Made by a program: the position numbers and the translations under genes
Shown: positions 49,612 to 58,383 of the stretch, in pieces
Layout of the letters: each line of letters begins with the position of its first letter
Position numbering within the stretch: position 1 is the first letter of the stretch
Source of the DNA: Vitreoscilla stercoraria DSM 513
GTDB lineage: Bacteria > Pseudomonadota > Gammaproteobacteria > Burkholderiales > Neisseriaceae
Length of the DNA stretch: 64,000 nt
NCBI RefSeq assembly: GCF_000382305.1
Contig: NZ_KB908023.1
Location: forward strand, 1-64,000
Reading direction: 5' to 3'
Notes under the pieces: model-generated
Database searches by the model: none
The model's input: only the letters and a program-made list of their open reading frames with translations
Told to the model about the DNA's origin: nothing

Positions 49612-50901
49612 TTACAATTGAATTGGTTTAGCCAATACTTTGCCGCCTTTGGCATAACGTTGCAAAGACAAATCGTGCGCATCGATTTCAGGACGCTTGC
49701 CTGAAAGCAAATCCGCCATCACTTTGCCAGAACCCAAACTCATCGTCCAACCCAAAGTGCCGTGACCGCAGTTAAATGCCAAATTATTGTAGCTAGAGCC
49801 ACCAATAATCGGTGTACTGTCAGGCGTTACAGGACGCAAGCCCGACCAGAACGAAGCACGTGACACATCGCCACCATCTGGGAACAAATCGGTAACCGAC
49901 ATTTCCAAAGTTTGACGGCGTTTTTCACTCAATTTGGTGTAATAACCTGACAACTCCGCCATACCACCAACGCGAATGCGGTCATCAAAACGGGTAATAG
50001 CGATTTTGTAGGTTTCGTCCATCACGGTAGATACTGGTGCAGCTGAAGTATCGGTAATCGGCACAGTCAAAGAATAGCCTTTGATTGGGTAAATCGGCAA
50101 ATCAATGCCCAAATTCAAGAACAAATCACGGCTGTAAGAACCCAAACAACACACATAATAGTCGCCTGTAAACGCAGTACTGTTTGCCCAAACTGCTTTC
50201 ACTTCTTTGCCATCATGCTCAACACGGTCAATGCGGTGATCATAGAAAAATTCAACACCTGCTTCTTCACACATTTTAGCCAAACGATTGGTGAACATAT
50301 AGCAATCACCCGTTTCGTCTTGTGGCAAACGCAAACCACCGGTTAATTTGTGTTGCACACGAGCCAAAGCAGGCTCAACAGCGGCACAAGCTTCTGGCGA
50401 TAATTTTTCAAATGGAATGCCACACTCTGCCAAGACTTTCATGTCTTGTTCCACCACTTCCAATTGTTTTTGGTTGCGGAACACTTGCAAAGTGCCTTGT
50501 TGACGACCTTCGTATTCGATACCTGTCGTTTCACGCAAAGCTGCAAATTGTTGGCGACTGTAATCAGCAATGCGCAACATGCGCTCTTTGTTGACTTCAT
50601 ACACTTTCTCGCCACAGTTTTGCAACATCATCATCATCCATTTCAATTGGTATATAGATGCATCAGGACGCATTAACAATGGAGAATGTTCAGAAAACAT
50701 CCATTTGATGGCTTTTTGAGGGATGCCAGGTGCTGCCCAAGGCGTAGAATATCCAAAAGAGATTTGACCTGCATTGGCAAAACTGGTGTCACATGCAGCA
50801 TGACCGTGACGCTCAATCACCTGTACTTGATGGCCTGCTTGGCTCAAATACCATGCTGTCGCGGTACCAATCACGCCCGCACCTAAAATCACGATTTTCA
50901 T
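49612..50901 (-). CDS. dadA: D-amino acid dehydrogenase small subunit
   Basis: A 429-residue FAD-dependent membrane-associated dehydrogenase that oxidises D-alanine to pyruvate and feeds electrons to quinone. VILGAGVIGTATAWYL (4-19) binds FAD, and GLRPVTPDSTPIIGG and NCGHGTLGWTMSLGSGK near the C-terminus are family segments. Two repeat words (49686-49698 and 49827-49837) lie near the 3' end. It is divergent from lrp and upstream of alr. Confidence 0.95.
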   Translation of the reverse strand: MKIVILGAGVIGTATAWYLSQAGHQVQVIERHGHAACDTSFANAGQISFGYSTPWAAPGIPQKAIKWMFSEHSPLLMRPDASIYQLKWMMMMLQNCGEKVYEVNKERMLRIADYSRQQFAALRETTGIEYEGRQQGTLQVFRNQKQLEVVEQDMKVLAECGIPFEKLSPEACAAVEPALARVQHKLTGGLRLPQDETGDCYMFTNRLAKMCEEAGVEFFYDHRIDRVEHDGKEVKAVWANSTAFTGDYYVCCLGSYSRDLFLNLGIDLPIYPIKGYSLTVPITDTSAAPVSTVMDETYKIAITRFDDRIRVGGMAELSGYYTKLSEKRRQTLEMSVTDLFPDGGDVSRASFWSGLRPVTPDSTPIIGGSSYNNLAFNCGHGTLGWTMSLGSGKVMADLLSGKRPEIDAHDLSLQRYAKGGKVLAKPIQL

Positions 50902-51055
50902 AAATTCGTCCTTGATGAGATGTAATGCTGCATTGCAATCATTTTGCGCAGTTATTTTTCTAGTGTAATGCAGAATATATAGCTATTTTCACTAAAAATA
51001 ATGATTTCTAATGTATATTAATGATTATTTTTAACTACAAATGTGGATTTTCACC

Positions 51056-51532
51056 ATGAATACTTCAATTTCAGAATTAGACAAAATAGACACCAAAATC
51101 ATTCACATCTTGCAACAAAATGCACGCATCAGTATCGCAGAACTTTCCGAAAAAGTAGGCTTATCTGCCACACCAGTCAAAGAACGCATGAAAAGACTAC
51201 AAGAATCAGGTGTCATTACAGGATTTCATGCCAAAATTAATCCACACCTTATCGGACAAGGTTTATTGGTGTTTGTAGAAATCAAACTTAAAGACAAATC
51301 GGCAACTTTGTTTGCAGAATTCAAACGCGATGTGTTGCGTACACCACAAATCATGGAATGCCATTTGGTTTCAGGTGAGTATGATTATTTGATTAAAGTA
51401 CGCATGACCGACATCGCCGCTTACCGTCAAATGTTGGGAGACATTCTGCTGCAATTGCCAGCTATTTTAGAAAGCCGCTCTTATATTGTGATGGAAGAAG
51501 TCAAAGAAACGCATTTACTGCCTATGTTATGA
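51056..51532 (+). CDS. lrp: Lrp/AsnC family transcriptional regulator
   Basis: A 158-residue regulator with an N-terminal helix-turn-helix (ISIAELSEKVGLSATPVKERMKRL region, about 22-46) and a C-terminal RAM ligand domain (GQGLLVFVEIKL onward). MECHLVSGEYDYLIKVR is the Lrp-type effector motif. It starts at 51056 (MNTSISELDKID) and is divergent from dadA, so it likely controls dadA-alr in response to alanine or leucine, as in other Proteobacteria. Two sRNA genes follow it on minus. Confidence 0.9.
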   Translation: MNTSISELDKIDTKIIHILQQNARISIAELSEKVGLSATPVKERMKRLQESGVITGFHAKINPHLIGQGLLVFVEIKLKDKSATLFAEFKRDVLRTPQIMECHLVSGEYDYLIKVRMTDIAAYRQMLGDILLQLPAILESRSYIVMEEVKETHLLPML

Positions 51533-51659
51533 CAACCAGACACCACTGCAATGCAACAATCTATTGCAACTTAATCCAATTGCAGCAGTCTTTGAGTTCA
51601 TATTGATATTTTATTATTTAAATACCAAGATACAAGATAGTATGAAGTTTGTTTTTAGA

Positions 51660-51757
51660 ACAAAAAAATGCGCACATTTAATCAAATGTGCGCCAAGTCT
51701 ACAAAGGAGAAATAGAGGAGAAACTGTTGAACCAAATATGCAATTGATTCAACAGTT
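51660..51757 (-). ncRNA. Candidate small RNA, sibling A
   Basis: An approximately 95-base RNA read from minus. It starts after a strong promoter with a 10-base stem (51757-51748 with 51731-51722) around a 16-base loop. A single-stranded pyrimidine-rich stretch containing CUCCUCU and CUCCUUU follows, then a 10-base terminator stem (GCGCACATTT with AAATGTGCGC) and seven T. The last 66 bases are nearly identical to a second copy 341 bases away. The layout matches the sibling sRNAs NmsRA/NmsRB (NgncR_162/163) of Neisseria, which use anti-Shine-Dalgarno-like motifs. Confidence 0.75.
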
Positions 51758-51760
51758 CCT

Positions 51761-51789
51761 ATTATCCATACTCTAAAATTTAAAGTCAA
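51761..51789 (-). promoter_or_regulatory. Sigma-70 promoter of sRNA sibling A
   Basis: On minus, TTGACT (51784-51789) and GATAAT (51761-51766) are exactly 17 bases apart, each 5 of 6 matches to consensus. Transcription would start near 51755. Confidence 0.75.
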
Positions 51790-52000
51790 TGTATTAATGG
51801 TAAATTTTTGATAAAAATGACATTACAATCAAGATACCAACAATACCACAACAAGATGATGATTTATATAAATTATTTTCACACAAAACAGACAATTGAA
51901 TCATGCCTTCATTCTAAATTCATAATAATGAACACACATAAACAATATAAAAAATCTGATGAATATCAAGTCTCGGCAGCATGAATCAGCCAAAAAATAG

Positions 52001-52096
52001 ACAAAAAAATGCGCACATTTAATCAAATGTGCGCCAAGTCTACAAAGGAGAAATAGAAGAGAAACTATTAAGTAGGTCATTGCAACCACTCAATGA
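52001..52096 (-). ncRNA. Candidate small RNA, sibling B
   Basis: An approximately 94-base RNA on minus that ends in the same hairpin and seven T as sibling A. Its 5' part differs: a 6-base stem (TCATTG with CAATGA, about 52095-52076) with an 8-base loop, then the shared CUCUUCU and CUCCUUU pyrimidine stretch. The shared 3' block (52001-52066) differs from copy A at one base. It is transcribed towards sibling A. Confidence 0.75.
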
Positions 52097-52101
52097 AAGC
52101 T

Positions 52102-52130
52102 ATTATGAACATTAACGAAGCTTCTGTCAA
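52102..52130 (-). promoter_or_regulatory. Sigma-70 promoter of sRNA sibling B
   Basis: On minus, TTGACA (52125-52130, perfect) and CATAAT (52102-52107, 5 of 6) are 17 bases apart. Transcription would start near 52095. Confidence 0.8.
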
Positions 52131-52407
52131 ACAATATTTTCGATTTATTATTTAAAGTTATGTTAACTGAAAAATAAACGTTTTAAAACATCAAAATATT
52201 GTTGTTTTATTTTCGATTAAATTCAAATATAATCAAATTATAGAAAAATATGAATTTATAATTCTTAAATGAACAATTGCAGTCGTTTTAAGCACCATTT
52301 CATGGTTTAAAAAACGAATTCACACTCACAAAAACAACAAAGCGCCCTGTAAGCCACAGAACGCCTTGGATTTTTCTCAAATAGAGAATGATTCGAAACC
52401 GAACTTA
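52131..52407. other. AT-rich gap between the sRNA genes and tldD
   Basis: No gene is visible. A degenerate DUS-like pair, AAAGCGCCCTGTAA near 52340 facing an altered CAGAACGCC, sits about 40 bases from the tldD end. The AT-rich part may hold regulatory sites for sibling B, but I can name none. Confidence 0.4.
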
Positions 52408-53859
52408 TTACGCTTGCGAACCACCGACAATCAAACCAGAATCGATACGCAAAGTAGGCTGACCCACACCCACAGGGACGCTTTGACCTTCTTTACCACA
52501 CACCCCCACGCCGCTGTCTAAAGCCATATCATTGCCAATCATAGAGATATGATTCATGACATCGGGGCCATTGCCAATGATGGTTGCGCCTTTCACAGGG
52601 TATTGCAGCTTACCGTTTTCAATCCACCACGCTTCTGATGCAGAGAATACAAATTTACCACTGGTAATATCCACTTGACCGCCACCGAAATTCACCGCGT
52701 AAATGCCTTTGTCCACCGAAGCCAAAATTTCCTCAGCATCATACTCACCATTGGCCATAAACGTATTGGTCATACGAGGCATCACCGTCGAAGCATAGCT
52801 TTCACGGCGACCATTACCTGTGACTGCCATGCCCATCAAACGTGCGTTGGTTTCGTCTTGCAAATAGTTTTTCAAAATGCCGTCTTCAATCAACACCGTC
52901 GCTTGCGTAGCATTGCCCTCATCGTCCAAAGTCAAAGAACCACGACGTTGCTCAATATTGCCTTGATCAATCACCGTCACACCTTTGGCCGCCACTTGTT
53001 GACCAATTTTGTCTGAAAACGCGCTGGTTTGCTTGCGGTTAAAATCGCCTTCCAAACCATGGCCAACCGCCTCATGTAACAATACGCCCGGCCAGCCATT
53101 GCCCAAGACAATTTTCATGGCACCTGCAGGCGCAGGACGCGACTCTAAATTCACCAAAGCTTGACTCACCGCTTTGTCCACATAATATTGCACCATATTG
53201 GTATCAAAATAAGCAAAATCGAAGCGACCACCGCCGCCACTGCTGCCTTGCTCACGACGACCGTTTTGCTCCACAATCACCGTCACCGACAAACGCACCA
53301 ATGGACGCACATCCGCTGCATGACGCCCATCTAAACGCGCCACATATACAATGTCATGCTCACACGCCAATGTCGCCATCACTTGTACCACGCGAGGGTC
53401 TTTGGCTCTGGCTAAGCATTCCACTTGTTCTAATAATTTGATTTTTTGTGCCGCATCCAAAGAATGCATCGGATTGGCCAATGAATATTGCACTTTGGCT
53501 TCGGCTATCACACGCGCACCACAATGGGCATTGCTTTGACCTTGGCGAGCAATGGCACGCACGGTACTGGCCGCTTGTTGCAAACTGGCCAAATGAATGG
53601 AATCGGCATAAGCAAAAGCGGTTTTATCCCCAACAATTGCACGAATACCAAAACCTTCATCGATGTTAAACGTACCACTTTTAACAATGCCTTCTTCCAA
53701 TTGCCAGCTTTCAAATGCCGAATGTTGGCAATAGACGTCGGCGAAATCAACTTGATGCTGCCCTACTTCAGACAAGACTTGGTCCAATACTGCTGCGGAA
53801 ATGTCATTGCGCGCCAACAAATGTGCGCTGGCGTGCTGAAAAACGTCATGGGTGTTCAT
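52408..53859 (-). CDS. tldD: Metalloprotease TldD
   Basis: A 483-residue member of the TldD/PmbA pair, which together cleave unfolded peptides or modified peptides such as microcins. LLHEAVGHGLEGDFNRK (about 258-274) has the HExxxH-type zinc motif. FGGGQVDITSGKFVFSASEAW and NHISMIGNDMALDSGVGVCGKEGQ (shown in part) are later conserved segments. The partner TldE/PmbA is not in the window. It follows the sRNA region on minus. Confidence 0.95.
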   Translation of the reverse strand: MNTHDVFQHASAHLLARNDISAAVLDQVLSEVGQHQVDFADVYCQHSAFESWQLEEGIVKSGTFNIDEGFGIRAIVGDKTAFAYADSIHLASLQQAASTVRAIARQGQSNAHCGARVIAEAKVQYSLANPMHSLDAAQKIKLLEQVECLARAKDPRVVQVMATLACEHDIVYVARLDGRHAADVRPLVRLSVTVIVEQNGRREQGSSGGGGRFDFAYFDTNMVQYYVDKAVSQALVNLESRPAPAGAMKIVLGNGWPGVLLHEAVGHGLEGDFNRKQTSAFSDKIGQQVAAKGVTVIDQGNIEQRRGSLTLDDEGNATQATVLIEDGILKNYLQDETNARLMGMAVTGNGRRESYASTVMPRMTNTFMANGEYDAEEILASVDKGIYAVNFGGGQVDITSGKFVFSASEAWWIENGKLQYPVKGATIIGNGPDVMNHISMIGNDMALDSGVGVCGKEGQSVPVGVGQPTLRIDSGLIVGGSQA

Positions 53860-53926
53860 TGAATTCGCAATCCAAATCTAAAGATAATTAGGGTCTATTG
53901 TAACGGATTTCATTCAATCTCAACGA

Positions 53927-54038
53927 AAGCGGCCTGTAATAAACTTTATGATGCCCATCATCAAAAACAATGTTTTGCACATTTTCAATTTCAACATCAC
54001 AAAGCCGCTTGTTGCAGATGCACACAAGCGGCCTGTAA
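53927..54038. repeat. Two GGCC-type DUS-like words between tldD and the SPOR gene
   Basis: AAGCGGCCTGTAA occurs at 53927-53939 and 54026-54038 in the same orientation. The intergenic space is mostly filled by them and a plus-strand frame that I do not credit. Confidence 0.8.
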
Positions 54039-54055
54039 ATCGTCAGATTCAATGC

Positions 54056-54769
54056 TTATTTGGCACAAGCACTGCGCTGCAAGCGACCATAACGACCCAA
54101 AACTTCTTGAATCCGGCTGACATCTTGACCGCTGACATCGCTGAAAGTCACAGTGTAATTGGCAGAAGTCAACGCAGCGGCTTCTTCATTACCACGCTCA
54201 TTGATAACCACACCCGCCACACCTGCCGCAATGGCACGTTGGCGCACAGCTTGCGCTTTATCAGCACTGCTAAACACACCCAAAGACAAACTGGCACCTT
54301 GCACTGTGGCGTTAATGCCTGCTTTATTCAAAGCAGCCATCGACTCTTCACTGCTGCCTGCTGCCAAAACTTGGTATTGCAATTTAGGCTTTTTGGTGGC
54401 TTGTTTGTTTTCTACCACATTGCGTGCTACGGCATGACGATAACCACCAATAAAATTCTTCAAGCGGTGATAAGCATCTTCAGGCAATGTAATTTGTGCC
54501 GAACAATTTGGCGCTATTTTAGCTGCCACCACAGGCGCGGCTTCACGGCGTATATTTTGAGATGGCGCAGCCGAGATGTGTGCCGCTGGCGCTGCTCCAG
54601 TAGTGGTATTGGCAGTTGTTTCAGCCGCAATCCCTGTACCAATAGGCACAGCCACCACCGCAGGACTTTGAGTAGGACGGTTACCATTCATTTTTTGTGT
54701 CACCACATTGGCAAACACTGCAATATTCAAAATAACCAATATCGCAAACAACCATTTCAATAATTGCAT
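54056..54769 (-). CDS. SPOR domain membrane protein
   Basis: A 237-residue protein with one N-terminal transmembrane helix (LLKWLFAILVILNIAVFANVV region), an Ala/Pro/Thr-rich linker, and a C-terminal SPOR-type domain (about 150-230) with YQVLAAGSSEESMAALNKAG and VFSSADKAQAVRQRAIAAG. SPOR domains bind denuded glycan strands at the division septum. It overlaps the birA-coaX stop region by 13 bases and is likely cotranscribed with it. Confidence 0.8.
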   Translation of the reverse strand: MQLLKWLFAILVILNIAVFANVVTQKMNGNRPTQSPAVVAVPIGTGIAAETTANTTTGAAPAAHISAAPSQNIRREAAPVVAAKIAPNCSAQITLPEDAYHRLKNFIGGYRHAVARNVVENKQATKKPKLQYQVLAAGSSEESMAALNKAGINATVQGASLSLGVFSSADKAQAVRQRAIAAGVAGVVINERGNEEAAALTSANYTVTFSDVSGQDVSRIQEVLGRYGRLQRSACAK

Positions 54770-56589
54770 GTATGCTCTACCCAGTTTTTTAATCCAAATA
54801 AAACCAAATTATCCACAATTTGCACAGCACTGTCTAAAATTAACGCTTTGGGCAGGTGTTGTTCGATTTTTGCCGCACCGCCGCCAGTTAAAATGATGTC
54901 GACCTTGCCACCTTGTTGACGCTCTTTCAAACGCTGTTGCATCAAAATCACCGCACCACAAGCAGCGTCTTGCATGCCGCTTGCCAAAGCATTAGATGTG
55001 GATGTGGCAAAAGGATACGCTTTGCCAATAGGCTGATTCAAATTGGCTGTTTTGACCGCCATCGCTTCTTTCATCAAATTGAATCCCGGCATAATACTAC
55101 CGCCCAAATAATGATGGTCTTGCGTCACTGCATCAATAGTGATGGCTGTACCACACGACACCACCACACAAGAATTTTGACTGAACAAACGACTGCCCAA
55201 AACATTGAACCAACGATCAGAGCCATGTTGTTGGACTTTATAATAATGATTGGTCACACCCAAAGCATGACGCATAGATGGCAACCAACGAATTGAGCGG
55301 CCTGAAGCAGCTTGTTCCACTGCTGCAATTTTTTTCGCACCACACACCGCACAACCCAAAATAGGAAAATCTCGAGGAAATTGACGCAAAAAATCAGCGA
55401 ACGCTTGCAAATTGGCATATGGCGCACGTCCACCAAAATGCAATTGACGGTCTTGGTCAACCCAAGCCCATTTTAATTGGCTGTTACCACCATCTAATAA
55501 CAAATAACGAGCATCTTTTTTATGTGTTGCAGTTAAAACCATTGGTTGACTCTTGTGTTGCTGATTGTCTGAATTGTGAACGCCAGTTTCTGGCAAAATG
55601 GGCATTATTGGTGCCGCATCGTGAAGGCGGCGTACTGAAATCTCACCTTGTCTGTGAATTTGAATGTGTCCTTGGGCATTTTGCAGTTGCAGGCCGCCCA
55701 AAGTGTCCACGCCAACAATCATACCACTGTCAACACACTCGCCACGCTCATACACCACCACTTCTTGACCCACATCACGCAATTGCTGCACATAAGCGTC
55801 CTGAAAGGCCAAAAAACCTTGCTCAAAAAAGCGTGGCAAATCGCGGTTTAATTGTTGCAGCAATGCACTTAAAAAAGCCACGCTGTTAAATTGTGGCTGT
55901 TGCGCTTGGCACGATGTCGCCAAATATTTCACATCTTCGTGCAGCGGCAACATGACATTCATGCCAATGCCAATAACCGCATGAAAACGCTCACCACGAA
56001 TTTTGCTTTCCACCAAAATGCCGCCAAGTTTCAAATCACCCACCACCACATCATTAGGCCATTTTAACTGAGCTTGTATGTGTTGTTGCGCCAAAACTTG
56101 TTGCACCGCCAAACCGACAATCAAAGGCAAAGACGCAATATGCGCATTGTTCAAAGGCAGGCGATAAGCCAAACTGAACATCAACGCTTGTCCTGCTTGA
56201 TTGTGCCAAGTACGCTGCATGCGTCCACGACCTTGACTTTGGCTCAATGCCACCACCGCTTGCTGATGAATGTCTTGCCCTTCTTGCCAATGCTGCCACA
56301 ACACATCATTGCTCGATGTGGTTTCGGCCAGCGCTTGAACAGCAAAACCCGTCTCCAAGCCAATTTGTTGCGCTTGCAATGGCGACACTACCGCCATTGC
56401 CGCCTTAAATTGCCACCAACCATCTTGTTGGCGCAAGTTTTTTTTGGCATATTCAGGCAATTGATGGGCATATACGTTCAATTGTGCCAAGTCGCAAGAC
56501 AACGCCGCAGCCAAATCTTTGACATGATGCGCTTTGCCATCCGCCAATTGTGCCCACAATGCCCAAGCTTTTAGCGGCAAGGCTTTCAC
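54757..56589 (-). CDS. birA-coaX: Fused biotin-protein ligase / type III pantothenate kinase
   Basis: A 610-residue fusion. The N-terminal part is a BirA-like ligase: TTSSNDVLWQHW (the biotin/ATP region), QSQGRGRMQRTWHNQAG (the GRGR-type loop), LKWPNDVVVGDLKLGGILVE. The C-terminal half (from about 365) is CoaX, with LLLDGGNSQLKWAW, VVVSCGTAITIDAV and LGGSIMPGFNLMKEAM. BirA biotinylates acetyl-CoA carboxylase; CoaX makes phosphopantothenate for coenzyme A. The same fusion is known in Neisseria, supporting the affiliation. Confidence 0.93.
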   Translation of the reverse strand: MKALPLKAWALWAQLADGKAHHVKDLAAALSCDLAQLNVYAHQLPEYAKKNLRQQDGWWQFKAAMAVVSPLQAQQIGLETGFAVQALAETTSSNDVLWQHWQEGQDIHQQAVVALSQSQGRGRMQRTWHNQAGQALMFSLAYRLPLNNAHIASLPLIVGLAVQQVLAQQHIQAQLKWPNDVVVGDLKLGGILVESKIRGERFHAVIGIGMNVMLPLHEDVKYLATSCQAQQPQFNSVAFLSALLQQLNRDLPRFFEQGFLAFQDAYVQQLRDVGQEVVVYERGECVDSGMIVGVDTLGGLQLQNAQGHIQIHRQGEISVRRLHDAAPIMPILPETGVHNSDNQQHKSQPMVLTATHKKDARYLLLDGGNSQLKWAWVDQDRQLHFGGRAPYANLQAFADFLRQFPRDFPILGCAVCGAKKIAAVEQAASGRSIRWLPSMRHALGVTNHYYKVQQHGSDRWFNVLGSRLFSQNSCVVVSCGTAITIDAVTQDHHYLGGSIMPGFNLMKEAMAVKTANLNQPIGKAYPFATSTSNALASGMQDAACGAVILMQQRLKERQQGGKVDIILTGGGAAKIEQHLPKALILDSAVQIVDNLVLFGLKNWVEHTCNY

Positions 56590-57083
56590 TTTTGCGCCTC
56601 ACGGATTTTTGCCAATGTTTGCGTGGTCGATGTCGCATGTTCAAATGCAATCGACACCACTTTGCCGCCACGCGCTTGGGTTTCTTGGGATCCGACAATA
56701 TTCTCTATTGCCCAATCACCACCTTTCACCAACACATCAGGCTTGACCAATTCAATCAAATCCGCTGGCGTATCCGCATCAAACCATGTCACCACATCCA
56801 CGCTTTGCAAAGCTGCCATCACCGCCGCGCGATTTTCCAAACCATTAATGGGTCTGTCATCGCCCTTGCCTTGACGCTTGACTGAAGCATCGGTATTCAA
56901 AGCCAATACCAAAGAGCCGCCCAAAGCGCGCGCTTGTGCCAAATACGTCACATGCCCACGGTGCACAATGTCAAAACAACCATTGGTAAACACAATCGGA
57001 CGTGGCAAATGCGCCAAGTGTTCAGCCAAAGTTTCAGGTGCGCAAATTTTTTGTTCAAACTCAGGTGGTGGAAATTGTTGCAT
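56586..57083 (-). CDS. rfaE2: D-glycero-beta-D-manno-heptose 1-phosphate adenylyltransferase
   Basis: A 165-residue nucleotidyltransferase corresponding to the second domain of HldE. TNGCFDIVHRGHV (33-45) holds the HxGH motif, here HRGH. GKGDDRPING and LVKGGDWAIENIVG match the ADP-heptose enzyme. The kinase domain is a separate gene elsewhere, as in Neisseria. It overlaps the birA-coaX start by 4 bases, so translation is coupled. Confidence 0.93.
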   Translation of the reverse strand: MQQFPPPEFEQKICAPETLAEHLAHLPRPIVFTNGCFDIVHRGHVTYLAQARALGGSLVLALNTDASVKRQGKGDDRPINGLENRAAVMAALQSVDVVTWFDADTPADLIELVKPDVLVKGGDWAIENIVGSQETQARGGKVVSIAFEHATSTTQTLAKIREAQK

Positions 57084-57106
57084 GGTTTTTCTTTCACAAA
57101 GACAGC

Positions 57107-57135
57107 AAGCGGCCTGTAAAGCTTACAGGACGCTT
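57107..57135. repeat. Mixed inverted DUS-like pair downstream of the phosphoesterase
   Basis: AAGCGGCCTGTAA (57107-57119) faces TTACAGGACGCTT (57123-57135). As at 38664, one arm is the GGCC and the other the GTCC form. No T run follows, so terminator strength is doubtful. Confidence 0.8.
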
Positions 57136-57161
57136 GCTGATTCATTTATCACAAAGGCATT

Positions 57162-58232
57162 TTAAAGGGTTTGAAACGATGTGGTAGCAAAAGTTTGTCC
57201 ATTTTCGAGCATCACCGTTTGCTCGGGCCATCTTAACGCAGCCAAATGGTATTTCGATTGGCTCTCAGCAATATCAGAGCGGCGATCGCGCCAACGTGCA
57301 CCTACTGAAAAATCAATGCAATACACATTTTTTTGAGCACCAAACCACTCACGACCATCGGCAGGCATCAAACCTGCATGACGGTGAGTGGCCTCGATTT
57401 TATTTTGCCACAAACGCCAATAATGACCCATGATGACAGGCACATCATCATGGTAATTGTTCCACCAAGCTGAGCGGCCTGTAAAACGCCAGCGCGCACC
57501 TGAGTAAAATGGCGTCTCAACGGCTTCTTCGCTACCTGACAACAAAGCCCGCACAGGATTTTGACGCCAACGGCTCAAATCAAATTCGGTATAACCTTTG
57601 AGCAAAGGCGGATTTAACTGTTCTTGCCCCAATACCGCTTCATACGCATCGTATTCTTGTAGATATTGTGGGTACCAAACGTCTTGATTCACCAATTCAT
57701 GGACATGGTTATCAAAATAATGGTACCACTGCGAGACATTTTTCTCAGATGACAAAGCCTTCAATTGCGCCACAGATTCAGGCAACCATGCAGCATGCAC
57801 CAAACGCAAATCGTCACGCTCTAAAATCACAGGCCATGTTTGCAATTGCTCTAATAAAGCGGCACGATGCTCTACTGCCAAGCGTTGATAAGGCTGGTAT
57901 TGCTCATCTTCAGGAATGCGACTGTCAAAAAACCAAGCCGAACCATCTTTAGGGTCGCCTGCCAAAATATTGACTTCATGGTTGCCCAAAAGACTTAACA
58001 CACCATGTTGCTCACGCGCACGATTGACCCAAGCCAAAGCCGCAGGCGAATCAGGACCTCGATCGCACACATCACCAATAAAAACCAAACGACGACCTTG
58101 TGGGTGTTCGCCGCGTTCGTCATAACCCAAATGGGTCAATAATTGTTGTAACACCGCCCACTCGCCGTGCACATCACCCACAATGTCCAACGGTCCACTA
58201 GGTAAAGTTTGAATGAATTGATTGATTGGCAT
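57162..58232 (-). CDS. Calcineurin-like metallophosphoesterase
   Basis: A 356-residue protein with metal-site motifs GDVHGE (19-24), GDVCDRGPDS and LLGNHEVN, the bacterial PP2A-like or ApaH-like pattern. LVHAAW supplies a later His. Single-domain length and similarity to PrpE/PnkP-type enzymes suggest a phosphodiesterase or protein/nucleotide phosphatase; the substrate is unknown. It is separated from amtB by a terminator. Confidence 0.8.
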   Translation of the reverse strand: MPINQFIQTLPSGPLDIVGDVHGEWAVLQQLLTHLGYDERGEHPQGRRLVFIGDVCDRGPDSPAALAWVNRAREQHGVLSLLGNHEVNILAGDPKDGSAWFFDSRIPEDEQYQPYQRLAVEHRAALLEQLQTWPVILERDDLRLVHAAWLPESVAQLKALSSEKNVSQWYHYFDNHVHELVNQDVWYPQYLQEYDAYEAVLGQEQLNPPLLKGYTEFDLSRWRQNPVRALLSGSEEAVETPFYSGARWRFTGRSAWWNNYHDDVPVIMGHYWRLWQNKIEATHRHAGLMPADGREWFGAQKNVYCIDFSVGARWRDRRSDIAESQSKYHLAALRWPEQTVMLENGQTFATTSFQTL

Positions 58233-58322
58233 AAATACTCCATTGTCCTTTAATAGGACTGGTTGTTATTATTTAGTTCATATTATTGTGTTTACATACT
58301 AGCACGCGCCTTTTCTTGCGCC

Positions 58323-58352
58323 AAAAAAAACCGCACCAAATGACTGGTGCGG
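58323..58352 (-). terminator. Intrinsic terminator after amtB
   Basis: CCGCACCA (58331-58338) and TGGTGCGG (58345-58352) form an 8-base stem with a 6-base loop. Eight A on plus give a long T run on minus. It lies 31 bases after the amtB stop. Confidence 0.9.
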
Positions 58353-58383
58353 CCCCTGAAGTCCAGAGTAGAGAGAGGTTCTT

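Larger units (their letters stand above)
51660..52066. repeat. 66-base direct repeat ending the two sRNA genes
   Basis: 51660-51725 and 52001-52066 match at 65 of 66 positions. The block covers the pyrimidine-rich segment and the terminator of each sRNA, while the 5' parts and the sequence between differ. Confidence 0.9.

Noticed and set aside
51901..52089. 62-codon minus frame across sRNA sibling B
   Set aside because: It overlaps a promoter, a hairpin and a terminator and would be cut by them. The structural RNA reading fits far better.
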